The notes: a model not told the origin generated them from the sequence alone. Counted from the stretch's first letter, positions 33,641 to 42,300 are shown. The stretch: 64,000 nt of DNA from Vampirovibrio chlorellavorus (GCA_003149345.1 QFWI01000008.1:868001-932000); one strand, 5' to 3'. Program-made: numbers and translations.

Positions 33641-35387
33641 CGAACGACTGGCATGGAGCAATGCCACGGCTCCCGAAACCAACCCAAACCGCAGCGTTTT
33701 GACCGGGGCGGAGATTTTTCTGAGTTGCCTGGTGGCCGAAGGGGTGGACACCCTGTTTGGCATGCCTGGCGGGGTGATTCTGTCCATCTATGAAGCCTTG
33801 CCGGAATTTCCCAGCCTGAACCACATTTTGGTGCGTCACGAGCAGGGGGCCATCCACATGGCGGAAGGCTATGCCCGTGCCACCGGCAGACCCGGCGTGG
33901 CCATTGCCACCTCAGGCCCGGGGGCTACCAACCTGGTCACCGGCTTGGCGGACGCCTATTACGATTCCGTTCCCGTGGTGGCATTTACCGGCAACGTGCC
34001 TTCTGCTCTGCTGGGCAACGACGCCTTTCAGGAGGCGGACATAGTAGGCATTACCCGCCCGGTCACCAAGCACAACATTATCGTGCGGCGGGCCGAAGAT
34101 TTGGCCCAAGCCATTAAGGAAGCCCTCCACGTGGCAACCACAGGCCGTCCTGGCCCGGTGCTGGTCGATATTCCCAAGGATGTTTTACTGGCAACAGCGG
34201 ACTTTGACTACGCCGCGGCCACCATCGATCTGCCCGGCTACACGGTGGAGGAATCATTCACGGAGACAGATTTGGATACCGTTTTGACCTTGTTAGCCGA
34301 AGCCAAGCAGCCAGTGTTGCTGGCCGGGGGCGGGGTAATCAACGCCGGGGCCCATGCCGAAATCAAGGCCTTCGCCGAGCGTTTTAATCTACCGGTGGCC
34401 AACTCCCTGATGGGCCTGGGGGGTTTTCCCACCAGTCATCCTCAGTTTTTGGGCTTCTGTGGCATGCATGGCCAGTACTGGGCCAACATCGCCATTGCCA
34501 ACGCCGATCTGTTACTGATTGTGGGCAACCGGCTGGGCGAGCGGCAAACGGGCAAACCGGATCGCTTCGCCCGCCACGCCAAAATCGTACACATCGATTT
34601 AGATCCCAGCACCTTGCAAAAAAATGTAGACGCCTTTTTGCCGGTGCAAGGGGATATCAAACATATTTTTCAGCAGTTACTGGCCAAAACGGAAGACCTG
34701 GCCCCCTACCGGGCGGCCTTGGATACCCGTTCTCACTGGTTCCGCACCATGCAGGGCTGGAAAATCCGCCGTAAAAATCAACCCACCCTGGAAGGCGTGT
34801 TGACCCCACAGTTCGTACTGGATCGCCTTTTCCACCACCTGCCCAAGGACGCCTTTGTGACCACCGAAGTAGGCCAACACCAGATGTGGGCCGCTCAGCG
34901 CTTCAACCTGGATCGTCCTCGCAGCTTTATCAGTTCCGGGGGATTGGGCACCATGGGCTTTGGCTTTCCAGCGGCCATTGGGGTTCAGGCGGCTTTTCCC
35001 GATAAAACCGTCGTGGACATTGCCGGAGACGGCAGCTTCCAGATGACCCTGCAAGAGCTAGCAACAGCCCGCGATCATGGCTTGGCGGTCAAAGTGGCCA
35101 TCATCAACAACGGCTATCTGGGCATGGTACGCCAGTGGCAGGATAAAACCTGGAACCGCCCTTCCCAATCCAGAATGACCTCCCCCGATTACGTAAAGCT
35201 GGCCGAAGCCTACGGCTGCGTCGGCTTTGTGGTGGAGCGCCCTGAGGAGGTGGACGCCGTGATCCGGGAGGCTTACGCCATCACCGATCGCCCGGTGTTA
35301 ATTGATTTCCGGGTGCGGGAAAAAGCGGACGTTTATCCGTGGGTTCCGGCGGGCGGGGCCAACGAGGACATGCTCGTCGAAGAGTAA
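33627..35387 (+). CDS. ilvB: Acetolactate synthase large subunit
   Basis: First common step of branched-chain amino-acid synthesis: condenses pyruvate with pyruvate or 2-oxobutyrate using ThDP. 586 aa from the ATG at 33627, which has AAGGAGG 5 nt upstream; a frame open from 33573 is not needed. N-terminal ThDP half-site FGMPGGVILSIYEAL with the catalytic Glu in RHEQGAIHMAEGYARA; ThDP/Mg motif GDGSFQMTLQELATA...NNGYLGMVRQWQ. The FAD-region YYDSVPVVAFTGNVP is present. Translationally linked to the small Val/Leu-rich frame. Confidence 0.97.
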   Translation: MAAPSERLAWSNATAPETNPNRSVLTGAEIFLSCLVAEGVDTLFGMPGGVILSIYEALPEFPSLNHILVRHEQGAIHMAEGYARATGRPGVAIATSGPGATNLVTGLADAYYDSVPVVAFTGNVPSALLGNDAFQEADIVGITRPVTKHNIIVRRAEDLAQAIKEALHVATTGRPGPVLVDIPKDVLLATADFDYAAATIDLPGYTVEESFTETDLDTVLTLLAEAKQPVLLAGGGVINAGAHAEIKAFAERFNLPVANSLMGLGGFPTSHPQFLGFCGMHGQYWANIAIANADLLLIVGNRLGERQTGKPDRFARHAKIVHIDLDPSTLQKNVDAFLPVQGDIKHIFQQLLAKTEDLAPYRAALDTRSHWFRTMQGWKIRRKNQPTLEGVLTPQFVLDRLFHHLPKDAFVTTEVGQHQMWAAQRFNLDRPRSFISSGGLGTMGFGFPAAIGVQAAFPDKTVVDIAGDGSFQMTLQELATARDHGLAVKVAIINNGYLGMVRQWQDKTWNRPSQSRMTSPDYVKLAEAYGCVGFVVERPEEVDAVIREAYAITDRPVLIDFRVREKADVYPWVPAGGANEDMLVEE

Positions 35388-35402
35388 ATGACAGACACTT
35401 CT

Positions 35403-35435
35403 CCGTCATTCCCGCGCAGGCGGGAATCCAGAAAA
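35403..35435 (+). repeat. dRS3/REP-like palindrome between ilvB and ilvN
   Basis: ATTCCCGCGCAGGCGGGAAT (35408-35427) is an inverted repeat of the form ATTCCC-N8-GGGAAT, flanked by CCGTC and CCAGAAA. This matches the widespread dispersed element known as dRS3 in Neisseria and present in many other bacteria. It begins 16 nt after the ilvB stop, in the leader of ilvN, where it could form an intercistronic stem. Only one copy was found in the window. Confidence 0.75.
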
Positions 35436-35489
35436 ACAGGAAAACAAATCATGCAATTATCACCCACCCATAATGTAAGAGGTTCTGAA

Positions 35490-35858
35490 ATGACTGATCC
35501 CAACCAGTCTTGCGACACGCAGCATTTATACTGCCTGACTCAAAACCGCCTGGGGGCTCTGGATCGGGTGCTGGGCGCCCTGACCCATCGGGGCATCATC
35601 CCCAAACGGATGGCTTCCGCCCTGTGCGACAACCATCAACTGGAAATTCTACTCACCTTCGAAAAGCAGGATGAAAAAACCATTGAAAAACTGGTCAAAT
35701 TTCTGCAAAAGCAAGTGTACGTGCTGAAAGCGCACACCCTTCAACCAGCGGCGGAAGCGAAGAACAGCGCTGACGCCTCCAACATTACCCCCCTGTTCGT
35801 ATCCGATATTATTCAAGATCAGCCTCAAAGGAGAATGGCCCATGCCCACAACGCTTAA
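35490..35858 (+). CDS. ilvN: Acetolactate synthase small (regulatory) subunit, short form
   Basis: 122 aa from the ATG at 35490 (AAGAGG 7 nt upstream); the frame opens earlier at 35388 but that part translates the palindromic repeat. One ACT domain: HLYCLTQNRLGALDRVLGALTHRGIIPKRM, then a beta strand LEILLTFEKQDEKTIEKLVKFLQKQ. Length is that of IlvN/IlvM (about 95-120) rather than IlvH (about 160), so it has only the valine-sensing ACT part. Its last 17 nt overlap ilvC. Confidence 0.88.
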   Translation: MTDPNQSCDTQHLYCLTQNRLGALDRVLGALTHRGIIPKRMASALCDNHQLEILLTFEKQDEKTIEKLVKFLQKQVYVLKAHTLQPAAEAKNSADASNITPLFVSDIIQDQPQRRMAHAHNA

Positions 35859-36888
35859 CGCCCCCCAAACCCTGAATATTTTTTACGATAAGGACATTGA
35901 TCGCAGTAAACTGCTGGCCAAAAAATTGGCTGTGGTGGGCTTTGGCAGCCAAGGCTACGGACAGAGTTTAAACCTGAAAGAATCCGGGGCCACAGTCAAA
36001 ATTGCCTTACGTGCTGGCAGCGCCACCGAAGCCAAGGTGAAGGAAGCGGGCCTGGAAGCCATCTCTCTGGAGCAGGCCGCCGAGTGGGCGGATTTGATCA
36101 TGTTCCTGATTCCCGATGTGCAACACGGCCCCGTCTACAAACAATACTTTGAAGGTAAGCTGAAACCCGGTCAGGCTTTGGTGTTCAGCCACGGCTTTAG
36201 CATTCATTACAAGGAAATTGTGCCACCCGCCGATGTGGACGTGTTCCTGATTGCCCCCAAAAGCCCTGGCCACCTGGTGCGTTCGGAGTATCAGCGGGAG
36301 CGGGGGGTGCCTTCCCTGTTTGCCGTGCATCAAGATGCCAGTGGCGAAGCCCGTGAGCTGGCCCTGGGTTATGCGGCCTGCCTGGGTTCCGGTCGGGCCG
36401 GGGTCATTGAAACCAACTTTAAAGACGAAACCGAAACCGACCTTTTCGGGGAGCAGGCCGTGTTGTGCGGCGGGGCCGCCGCTCTGGTCAAGGCCGGGTT
36501 TGAGACCTTGACCGAGGCCGGATACCCCCCGGAGCTGGCTTACTTTGAATGTCTGCACGAACTGAAGTTGATCGTGGATCTGATGTATGAAGGCGGCCTG
36601 GAAGACATGCGCTACTCCATCAGCGATACGGCCCGTTACGGCGATGTCAGCCGGGGGCCTCGGGTGATCACCGCTGATACCAAAGTGGCCATGAAGCAAA
36701 TTCTGACTGAAATCCAGTCCGGCGAGTTTGCCCGTGAATGGATGGAAGAGTACCGCAGCGGCATGCCCGAATTGAAAAAACGGGTGGAAGCCGATCGCCA
36801 GCACCCGCTGGAAGTGGCTGGCCGAAAACTCCGTGGCATGATGAGCTGGTTGTCTGGCAATAAGCTGGTCAATCGGGATAAAAACTAG
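35842..36888 (+). CDS. ilvC: Ketol-acid reductoisomerase
   Basis: Second common step: NAD(P)H-dependent isomerisation and reduction of acetohydroxy acids. 348 aa, class I length. Dinucleotide motif VVGFGSQGYGQSLNLKESG; KSPGHLVRSEYQRERGVPSLFAV (usual K-P-G-H-x-VR); metal ligands in FKDETETDLFGEQAVLCGG and a C-terminal YEGGLEDMRYSISDTARYGD. AAAGGAGA precedes the ATG. The start lies within the ilvN gene. Confidence 0.98.
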   Translation: MPTTLNAPQTLNIFYDKDIDRSKLLAKKLAVVGFGSQGYGQSLNLKESGATVKIALRAGSATEAKVKEAGLEAISLEQAAEWADLIMFLIPDVQHGPVYKQYFEGKLKPGQALVFSHGFSIHYKEIVPPADVDVFLIAPKSPGHLVRSEYQRERGVPSLFAVHQDASGEARELALGYAACLGSGRAGVIETNFKDETETDLFGEQAVLCGGAAALVKAGFETLTEAGYPPELAYFECLHELKLIVDLMYEGGLEDMRYSISDTARYGDVSRGPRVITADTKVAMKQILTEIQSGEFAREWMEEYRSGMPELKKRVEADRQHPLEVAGRKLRGMMSWLSGNKLVNRDKN

Positions 36889-36909
36889 AGAAGAGAGCGA
36901 GATAGACCC

Positions 36910-38049
36910 ATGTTGGAAAGCCCAAACGCCTACCTGAAATTCGATCCGAACCATCTAGCGGCCAGCACCATTCCGGCCATTGATGCGGACGGACGAATTA
37001 GGCTGCCGGGCTTTCCGGCGGGTTTATCCATTCAGTCCTATTTGCCGCTGGTACACCGGTACGCCCAAATTCTGGAAGCCAGCCGCATACTGGATCGCTA
37101 TCGAGATAATCTGCGCCTGTTGGCTCGTTTTAATCCGGCCCTGGTCAACAGTGGGGAACCCCAAGCGCCCTTAACGGCCTTAACCCCATCCAGCTTGCTG
37201 CCCCATTTGTACTACAAGCGAGAAGATCAAACCGCCACCCGTGCCTATAAGTTAAGGGGTGCCGTGGTGGGCATGGCCAAGTTCATGGAAAGCAACCACG
37301 TCAAACGGTTTCTCACCGCATCCACCGGCAACCACGCCCTGGGCGTCCTCAAGGCGGCTGAACGCCTTCTTCCGCAGGCGGTGCGCCTGGTCGTCCCCGG
37401 TAACACCGCCGCCCTTAAACTGGAGAAACTGAGTAAAGCCATTGACGGTCTGAATGCCAACGGTGTTCAGGCCGATTTACTATTTAAGGGCAATACCTTT
37501 GATGAAGCCCGGGCCTGGGCCATGGCCAACCCGGGAGAGGATGAGGCCTACCTCGATCCGTACAACGATCCGTGGGTTGTGGCTGGTCAGGGGACGCTGG
37601 GTTTGGAGCTACTCTCTCAAGTGGGGGAACGACTGCGCCAACACCCTTATCAGGAGGTCGTCGTCATCACCCCCATTGGCGGTGGTGGGCTGTTGACCGG
37701 AACCGCCACCGCTCTCAAGCTAGCTTCGGCTTGGGAACCGGCCTTTCGCAATGTGAGCATCCGATTCCTGGGCTTGCGACTGGATGATCTGCAAGCACCG
37801 TTAGGCGATGCCATTCGGGTGGCCCAAATCGCACCGGATAACTTGCAAGCCCTGAAGGCTTTGAACGTCAGTATCCAGACCATGAGTCAGGAAGATATGG
37901 CCCAAGGGGTTCGCTTTGTGCAAAACGATCTGGGGCAAACCGTGGAAGGCGCCTCCGGTGGCACGGTTTATCCCGCTTTAAAGACGCAGGAGTACAGCCC
38001 CAATCCGCGCCGTCTGGTGGTCAGTCTGCTTAGTGGCGGAAACGCTTGA
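36910..38049 (+). CDS. ilvA: Threonine dehydratase-like PLP enzyme without regulatory domain
   Basis: Deaminates threonine to 2-oxobutyrate, the entry to isoleucine. 379 aa. PLP Lys lies in YKREDQTATRAYKLRGAVVG (canonical S-F-K-L-R-G has Ala-Tyr here); STGNHALGVLKAAERL; the phosphate-binding loop IGGGGLLTG is intact; ASGGTVYPALK replaces the usual EPSG region. It lacks the C-terminal ACT-like domain that gives biosynthetic IlvA its isoleucine inhibition (about 510 aa). 21 nt after ilvC, so same operon. Specificity for threonine is inferred mainly from that context. Confidence 0.88.
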   Translation: MLESPNAYLKFDPNHLAASTIPAIDADGRIRLPGFPAGLSIQSYLPLVHRYAQILEASRILDRYRDNLRLLARFNPALVNSGEPQAPLTALTPSSLLPHLYYKREDQTATRAYKLRGAVVGMAKFMESNHVKRFLTASTGNHALGVLKAAERLLPQAVRLVVPGNTAALKLEKLSKAIDGLNANGVQADLLFKGNTFDEARAWAMANPGEDEAYLDPYNDPWVVAGQGTLGLELLSQVGERLRQHPYQEVVVITPIGGGGLLTGTATALKLASAWEPAFRNVSIRFLGLRLDDLQAPLGDAIRVAQIAPDNLQALKALNVSIQTMSQEDMAQGVRFVQNDLGQTVEGASGGTVYPALKTQEYSPNPRRLVVSLLSGGNA

Positions 38050-38073
38050 GCAGAGCCACTCGGCCCTGCTCAA
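38046..38073. terminator. Hairpin at the end of ilvA, probable bidirectional terminator
   Basis: TTGAGCAG (38046-38053) pairs with CTGCTCAA (38066-38073), and GCC/GGC extends the stem inside. It includes the ilvA stop codon and lies 27 bp from the stop of the convergent J-domain gene. No clean T-run follows on either strand. Confidence 0.4.
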
Positions 38074-38099
38074 ACATAATATATGTGGATACCCGTCCG

Positions 38100-38879
38100 C
38101 TATCTAACGAAGTCTCCCAAGGCCCCGCTGACGGATTGAAACAACGCGTTGTCTCCGCCTTTGTCGGGATGATTTTTCATGGACCACTTCAAGTAAGACT
38201 TGCGGAGGGCAGCCTTGTCGCTGGGTGATAAGTTTTGCAGATCCAAATGTCCTAGACCCAGGGCACCTAAAGCATCTTTCTGTTTCCTGGCTTGTTCGGC
38301 CTGAAAGCTGTGGGGGCGACTTCCCGCAGACTGTTGGCCCTGCGGTGTACCCTGTGGTTTTGGCTTGGGGCCTTGATGGGTTGCCCCTTGGGGTCTGGGT
38401 TTTGAACCGGCCTGCCCTCCGGGTGGCTTACCGCCAGCAGCGGAAGAATGTTGCGCCTGAGGTCTTGTGAACTGGCTGGCCCAGCCCCCATCTCCGTATG
38501 GATTGGGCCGGGGTGTGAACTGTGGTTTGCCCGGGGCAGCATAGGAATATCCCGTAAACTGACTGGCCCAGTTCCCGGATGCCTGCGGTTTACCGTAGGG
38601 CTGGAAACCCGAATTAAACACTTTACCGGTCAGGTTGCGTAAAGCACTCACCCCTGACCGGAAACTATTCATCAATCGCCCACCCAGACCTTGCAAGGAA
38701 GCGCTGAGGCCAGGCTTGCCCGGTTCAAAAGAAACTCCGCCCCGCTGGAAAAACCCTTGGCCGATGGGGCTGGCAAAGGGACTTGAGCCTGCCGCCCGTT
38801 GGTAAGCACTTTTGGAAGCCGATGATGCCCGTGCCCCATTCAACTTGGGCAAGCTGAACTTAAAGCCTGAAATTCTCAT
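38100..38879 (-). CDS. C-terminal J-domain protein with disordered N-terminus
   Basis: 259 aa. The last 50 residues form a J-domain end: helix LRKSYLKWSM, then the HPD loop NHPDKGGDNALFQSV, and no further domain. The first 200 residues are low-complexity (Gly, Pro, Ser, Gln, Lys), with WASQFT repeated (about 131 and 160) and a PKPQG-type run. J-domains recruit and stimulate Hsp70; here the disordered part would choose the client. I start at 38879 because GGGGG lies 6 nt upstream; the frame opens six codons earlier. Convergent with the ilv operon. Confidence 0.8.
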   Translation of the reverse strand: MRISGFKFSLPKLNGARASSASKSAYQRAAGSSPFASPIGQGFFQRGGVSFEPGKPGLSASLQGLGGRLMNSFRSGVSALRNLTGKVFNSGFQPYGKPQASGNWASQFTGYSYAAPGKPQFTPRPNPYGDGGWASQFTRPQAQHSSAAGGKPPGGQAGSKPRPQGATHQGPKPKPQGTPQGQQSAGSRPHSFQAEQARKQKDALGALGLGHLDLQNLSPSDKAALRKSYLKWSMKNHPDKGGDNALFQSVSGALGDFVR

Positions 38880-39186
38880 TATTAACCCCCATTCCACCGC
38901 GTACCCCTTGAAGCCCTGCCATCATTGGGTTACGACCCCACAAAGATCGATACCTCGCTTCTGAGATACCGATGCATCAACCCTGTACCTGCATGAACAC
39001 GACTTTCGTCGAAATTTTGATATTGTTTTAATAATATTTAAAAATATTGACGTCTTTTGGTAGCTTTGATTTGATTTTTCCAGTTATAGAGCCAGTTCGC
39101 TCTTTAAAAACAACCGAACGGCTCCACTCCCCATCAACCAAGAATGCCTCAGGCCAGAGAGACAGTCATCGCTGATATTCCGAGTG
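38880..39186. other. A+T-rich intergenic region
   Basis: About 300 bp between the J-domain gene start and the UPF0126 gene end. It holds a short A/T palindrome (AATATTTAAAAATATT, 39032-39047) and presumably the J-domain gene promoter. No gene is visible. Confidence 0.4.
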
Positions 39187-39849
39187 TCAGGGTTGGGTGG
39201 GCTCCGACTCCGAGAGTTTGACCGCGAGGCTGGGGGTTTGCCAGTTGTAACGCATAGCCAAGGCTCTCAAGGTAAACGTTACCGCAATGCTGATTAGCCC
39301 AGCCTCGAAGTGGCCAATCCAGCGGACGAACTGGCTGAGCAGCACAAAGGTCAGGCAACCCACCAGGGCTACGGCCACATAAAACTGCCCGGGCCTGAAA
39401 ATCAAGGGCTCCTCCCGAATCAGGATATCCCGCAAAATGCCACCGCCCACGGCATTGACCACGCCCACCAGCACCACAGCTGGCATGGCCAGACCGGCCA
39501 ACATGGCTTTATCGCAACCCACCACGGCGTAAGCCCCCAGACACAGGGCATCCACCATATCAATCAACAGCTGCAAACGGGGCACCCGTCGCTGGAACAG
39601 CACCCCCACCAAGGCCCCCAGCACAATAAGAATCAGGTAATTGCCGTTGGTGGTAATTCCTGGTGGGCCTTGTTGCAAAAACACCCCGTCCCGAATCAGG
39701 CCGCCCCCCACGGAACCGGCAAAGGCCACCGTAAACACGCCCACGATATCGTACCCCTTGCGCAAGGCCAGCAAGGTTCCGGCCATGGCAAACAAAAACG
39801 TGGCGCTGTAGTCAAACCAGCTGGGCAGGGAAAATGAAACAAGAGTCAT
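39187..39849 (-). CDS. UPF0126 / TRIC-like cation channel family membrane protein
   Basis: 220 aa with seven hydrophobic segments and two copies of the family repeat: GVFTVAFAGSVGGGLIRDGVF (about 37-57) and GVVNAVGGGILRDILIREEP (about 128-147), each a Gly-rich kinked helix G-G-x-x-R-D. Homologous proteins are prokaryotic TRIC-type trimeric monovalent-cation channels. Inner membrane. Monocistronic. Confidence 0.92.
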   Translation of the reverse strand: MTLVSFSLPSWFDYSATFLFAMAGTLLALRKGYDIVGVFTVAFAGSVGGGLIRDGVFLQQGPPGITTNGNYLILIVLGALVGVLFQRRVPRLQLLIDMVDALCLGAYAVVGCDKAMLAGLAMPAVVLVGVVNAVGGGILRDILIREEPLIFRPGQFYVAVALVGCLTFVLLSQFVRWIGHFEAGLISIAVTFTLRALAMRYNWQTPSLAVKLSESEPTQP

Positions 39850-40258
39850 CCGTCAAAAGTACTTTCAATGCCTAGAGGGAGTTCCGAGTAAAGGGAGTCC
39901 AAAGTAGAGGGAGCCAGAGCAGAAGCTGTGCTTAGCCAGAAAAAGAGGTGCAGATCGAAGCTATCTACAGTGTAAGAAAACTCCAGGCCTAACAAATGTG
40001 CTAAAAGGCTATATCTAACGGCAATTCTGGAACTCAGTCCGGTTTCATGGTATCTGAATAACGTTCATCTACCTTGTAATATTGTAGCTCCAGAAACCAT
40101 CCACAAAACGCTTGCCAACAAAAAAGATTGCGCACAAACCCTCCTGTTCACCAGTCGATGAAGTTGGTGCTCAATCACTTGTCGGCCTGAAGAAATACAC
40201 TCCGATTAAAACGCTGAATTCCCTATAAGCTGAATTCCCTATAAAAGGAACCCGCCCC
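39850..40258. repeat. Intergenic region ending in a 16-bp tandem duplication
   Basis: 409 bp without a gene. GCTGAATTCCCTATAA occurs twice in tandem at 40213-40228 and 40229-40244, directly before AAAAGGA, the ribosome-binding site of the next gene. At 39878-39910 the motif AGGGAG is repeated loosely. Probably slippage products. Confidence 0.6.
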
Positions 40259-41149
40259 ATGAGCATTACTCCAACTGTTCAATCCCCGATAAAAACACCG
40301 TTATCGTCTCCGCTCCCAAAGCCACTTGAGCAAGTTACGCCGAGTAAGGTATCTGGTATGTTCCCTGATAATGTCCAGGTAGACACATTTACAAGGCTCC
40401 CAAAAAGGCATAACCCCTTCCCAAACAGCGAAGCTCCAAGGGATACCCCTGTCAAGAAAAAAAAACGCAGTGAGCCTCAGGAAAAAGAAAAAATTGAACA
40501 CAGAAAAACCGTGGAAGCAGTGTGGCCAGAGACTATCGAGGAAATGCTAGGTAAACTGGATGATGATGAGGACAAAGCAACAATAAGAGCAACAATAACA
40601 GAGGCTTTAGAAGAGTCCAAGAATACGAAAGGGAAGCTCCATGATGAGAAAATTTCCCGAAAATACCCTTCGGTAGAAAGCCTCGCAGATACCATCACGC
40701 TGATGCTGTTTATAAAGAAAAGTCAAAGCATTCATCTGGACACGTGGCGGGATGGAAAAGAAAAACATCATTTTCTGGTTCGTTGCCTACAGGATGGCAC
40801 TGCCGGGCACTGCCTGACCGCGTTTCAAGAATTTTTTGGGGACACTCCCACCTCTTCGACCAGGTTAGTGAAAGATACCAACCACAACAATCTCTGTCTT
40901 ATCAGGAAATTACCACCGGGTGGAGCAATCCAGGAAGCTCGCTATTTGGCCATCTCTCTGGGCGAAAGTATTGAAAGTGAGATCAAAGAAAAAAAGCTCA
41001 TCACACCAGTGACCCTTATTCCTTTAAAGAAAACAACATTTCAAAACAAACTGACAATACCAGGGCAAAATGGACATCACCGCTATGTGGTTGTAAGCAA
41101 AAAAACCGGAGAACCGGTTACCCGGTACCAGGATCTGATACCTTCCTAA
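40259..41149 (+). CDS. Hypothetical protein, atypical composition
   Basis: 296 aa, no signal peptide or membrane helix. Residues 1-80 are disordered and rich in Pro, Ser and Lys (with a K-K-K-K-R run about 68-72 resembling a basic targeting signal). Residues 80-145 are charged and helical. The rest looks like a compact alpha/beta domain (HHFLVRCLQDGTAGHCLTAF, HRYVVVSKKTGEPVTRYQDL). Base composition is visibly richer in A and lower in G+C than its neighbours. AAAAGGA lies 9 nt before the ATG. Function unknown; acquired or effector-like origin is a guess. Confidence 0.6.
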   Translation: MSITPTVQSPIKTPLSSPLPKPLEQVTPSKVSGMFPDNVQVDTFTRLPKRHNPFPNSEAPRDTPVKKKKRSEPQEKEKIEHRKTVEAVWPETIEEMLGKLDDDEDKATIRATITEALEESKNTKGKLHDEKISRKYPSVESLADTITLMLFIKKSQSIHLDTWRDGKEKHHFLVRCLQDGTAGHCLTAFQEFFGDTPTSSTRLVKDTNHNNLCLIRKLPPGGAIQEARYLAISLGESIESEIKEKKLITPVTLIPLKKTTFQNKLTIPGQNGHHRYVVVSKKTGEPVTRYQDLIPS

Positions 41150-41362
41150 ATCATGACACAAGGTAGAAAAAACAATGCTGAGGTCAGGGTTCACCAGGCC
41201 TCAGCAATTTTTGCAAGCGCCAAATTTCATCGGAATACACACTTTGAAAATTCGCAGTTTCCCAAAACTGACTTCTGCTTTTTGAAACTCTTGACCCGAC
41301 TGTTGCGTAAACAAAATGTGAACGCCAATGTTCGGTAATGTTCGGGAAGAGGAGATAACACC

Positions 41363-41713
41363 ATGAGAAGTGCCTACAAGCCCCTGACAAAATTCTTGGC
41401 CATACCAGCCATGCTGGGCATACTGGCCGCCAATATGCTGGTTTTAACAGCCGAAGCGCACAATCGATCTTACAATCGGTATTATGACTCTCGCTATAAC
41501 AGCAACTGGGGCACCTTTGGCCAGCGGCATCCCTACGTGAAAAAAGCGGCCATTGGCGGCGGCGCCGGAGCCCTGATTGGCGGTATTTTGGCCCCCGACG
41601 GCTACCGCGGCGATGGAGCCATTAAAGGGGCTGTAATTGGGGCCGGTGCCGGGCTCGGTTATGAATACCTGAGACGCCAGGGCACATTCGGTAACAACCG
41701 GTTCCGCTGGTAG
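41363..41713 (+). CDS. Exported glycine-zipper protein
   Basis: 116 aa. Signal peptide (hydrophobic about 12-30, cleavage near AEA-HN), then a Tyr/Asn/Arg-rich stretch, then a glycine-zipper pair: KKAAIGGGAGALIGGILAP and GAIKGAVIGAGAGLGYEYL. The GAxxG spacing predicts close helix packing in a membrane, as in outer-membrane and small pore-like proteins. GAGGAG upstream of the ATG. Probably co-transcribed with the next gene (50 nt apart). Confidence 0.75.
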   Translation: MRSAYKPLTKFLAIPAMLGILAANMLVLTAEAHNRSYNRYYDSRYNSNWGTFGQRHPYVKKAAIGGGAGALIGGILAPDGYRGDGAIKGAVIGAGAGLGYEYLRRQGTFGNNRFRW

Positions 41714-41763
41714 TTTTTAACTTCGCAAACCACATTTTCGTTTTTTACAGGAGGAGATGGAGA

Positions 41764-42042
41764 ATGAACCACATGATCAATCGTAAGGCAATGCTCGGGC
41801 TTGGAGTGTTGGGGCTGTTAGCGCTCACCGTTTTCGGCAATAGCGCCTTTGCCCATGATCGCGATGACTACCGGGACGGCTGGCGCAATCGCTCCTGGAA
41901 TTACAACCGGGTTCAAAAACACCGATACTACAGACCCGTAGTCAAAAAGACCTGGGTTCGGCCAGGCCGGGTGGCCTACTTGCCAGGCAATCGCTGGGGC
42001 TATTATAAAAATCACCCCGCTCCCCGCCGTGGCTGGTGGTAG
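41764..42042 (+). CDS. Small exported Arg/Tyr/Trp-rich protein
   Basis: 92 aa with a signal peptide (hydrophobic about 10-29, cleavage near AFA-HD). The mature part is about 60 residues, strongly basic and aromatic (DYRDGWRNRSWNYNR, KHRYYRPVVKK, GYYKNHPAPRRGWW). AGGAGG lies 8 nt before the ATG. No family known. The cationic, aromatic mature chain suggests binding to a polyanion such as envelope polysaccharide or nucleic acid, which is inference. Confidence 0.7.
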   Translation: MNHMINRKAMLGLGVLGLLALTVFGNSAFAHDRDDYRDGWRNRSWNYNRVQKHRYYRPVVKKTWVRPGRVAYLPGNRWGYYKNHPAPRRGWW

Positions 42043-42060
42043 AAAAATTAGTCAGAGAGA

Positions 42061-42096
42061 AAAAATCCCTCGTTTACTTGTAAACGGGGGATTTTT
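42061..42096 (+). terminator. Intrinsic terminator
   Basis: AAATCCCTCGTTTAC (42063-42077) pairs with GTAAACGGGGGATTT (42080-42094), one G-U, followed by TT. It ends the unit with the two small exported proteins and separates it from the cobalamin riboswitch. Confidence 0.75.
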
Positions 42097-42137
42097 GCAG
42101 GACAGCGACTGACTGATTGCGTGAACGCAAACTCTGT

Positions 42138-42300
42138 GTTTTTATTATCAGGCTCGTCCAATATTCGGGAAACCCGGTGAAAATCCGGGACTGTGCCGCA
42201 ACTGTGAATTCGTTGCTTTTTAAGGGCAATGGAAAGTCAGAACACCGTAGGGGAGCTTGTTTACACTCTTGCGAGCACGAAGAGGATAATGAGTATGTCT
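42138..42300 (+). promoter_or_regulatory. Cobalamin (AdoCbl) riboswitch
   Basis: Conserved core elements in order: GGGAAACCCGGTGAAAATCC (about 42168-42187), ACTGTGCCGCAACTGTGAA and the B12 box AAGTCAGAACACC (42233-42245). These are the most conserved blocks of the class. A later C-rich hairpin (about 42332-42346) may supply the kissing-loop partner or the expression platform. It lies 180 nt upstream of a TonB receptor and vitamin B12 ABC transporter genes, the usual targets; expression should fall when cobalamin is plentiful. Confidence 0.93.

Noticed and set aside
36007-36954. 315-codon open frame opposite ilvC
   Set aside because: Same codon-bias shadow over a certain gene; also crosses the ilvC-ilvA junction.
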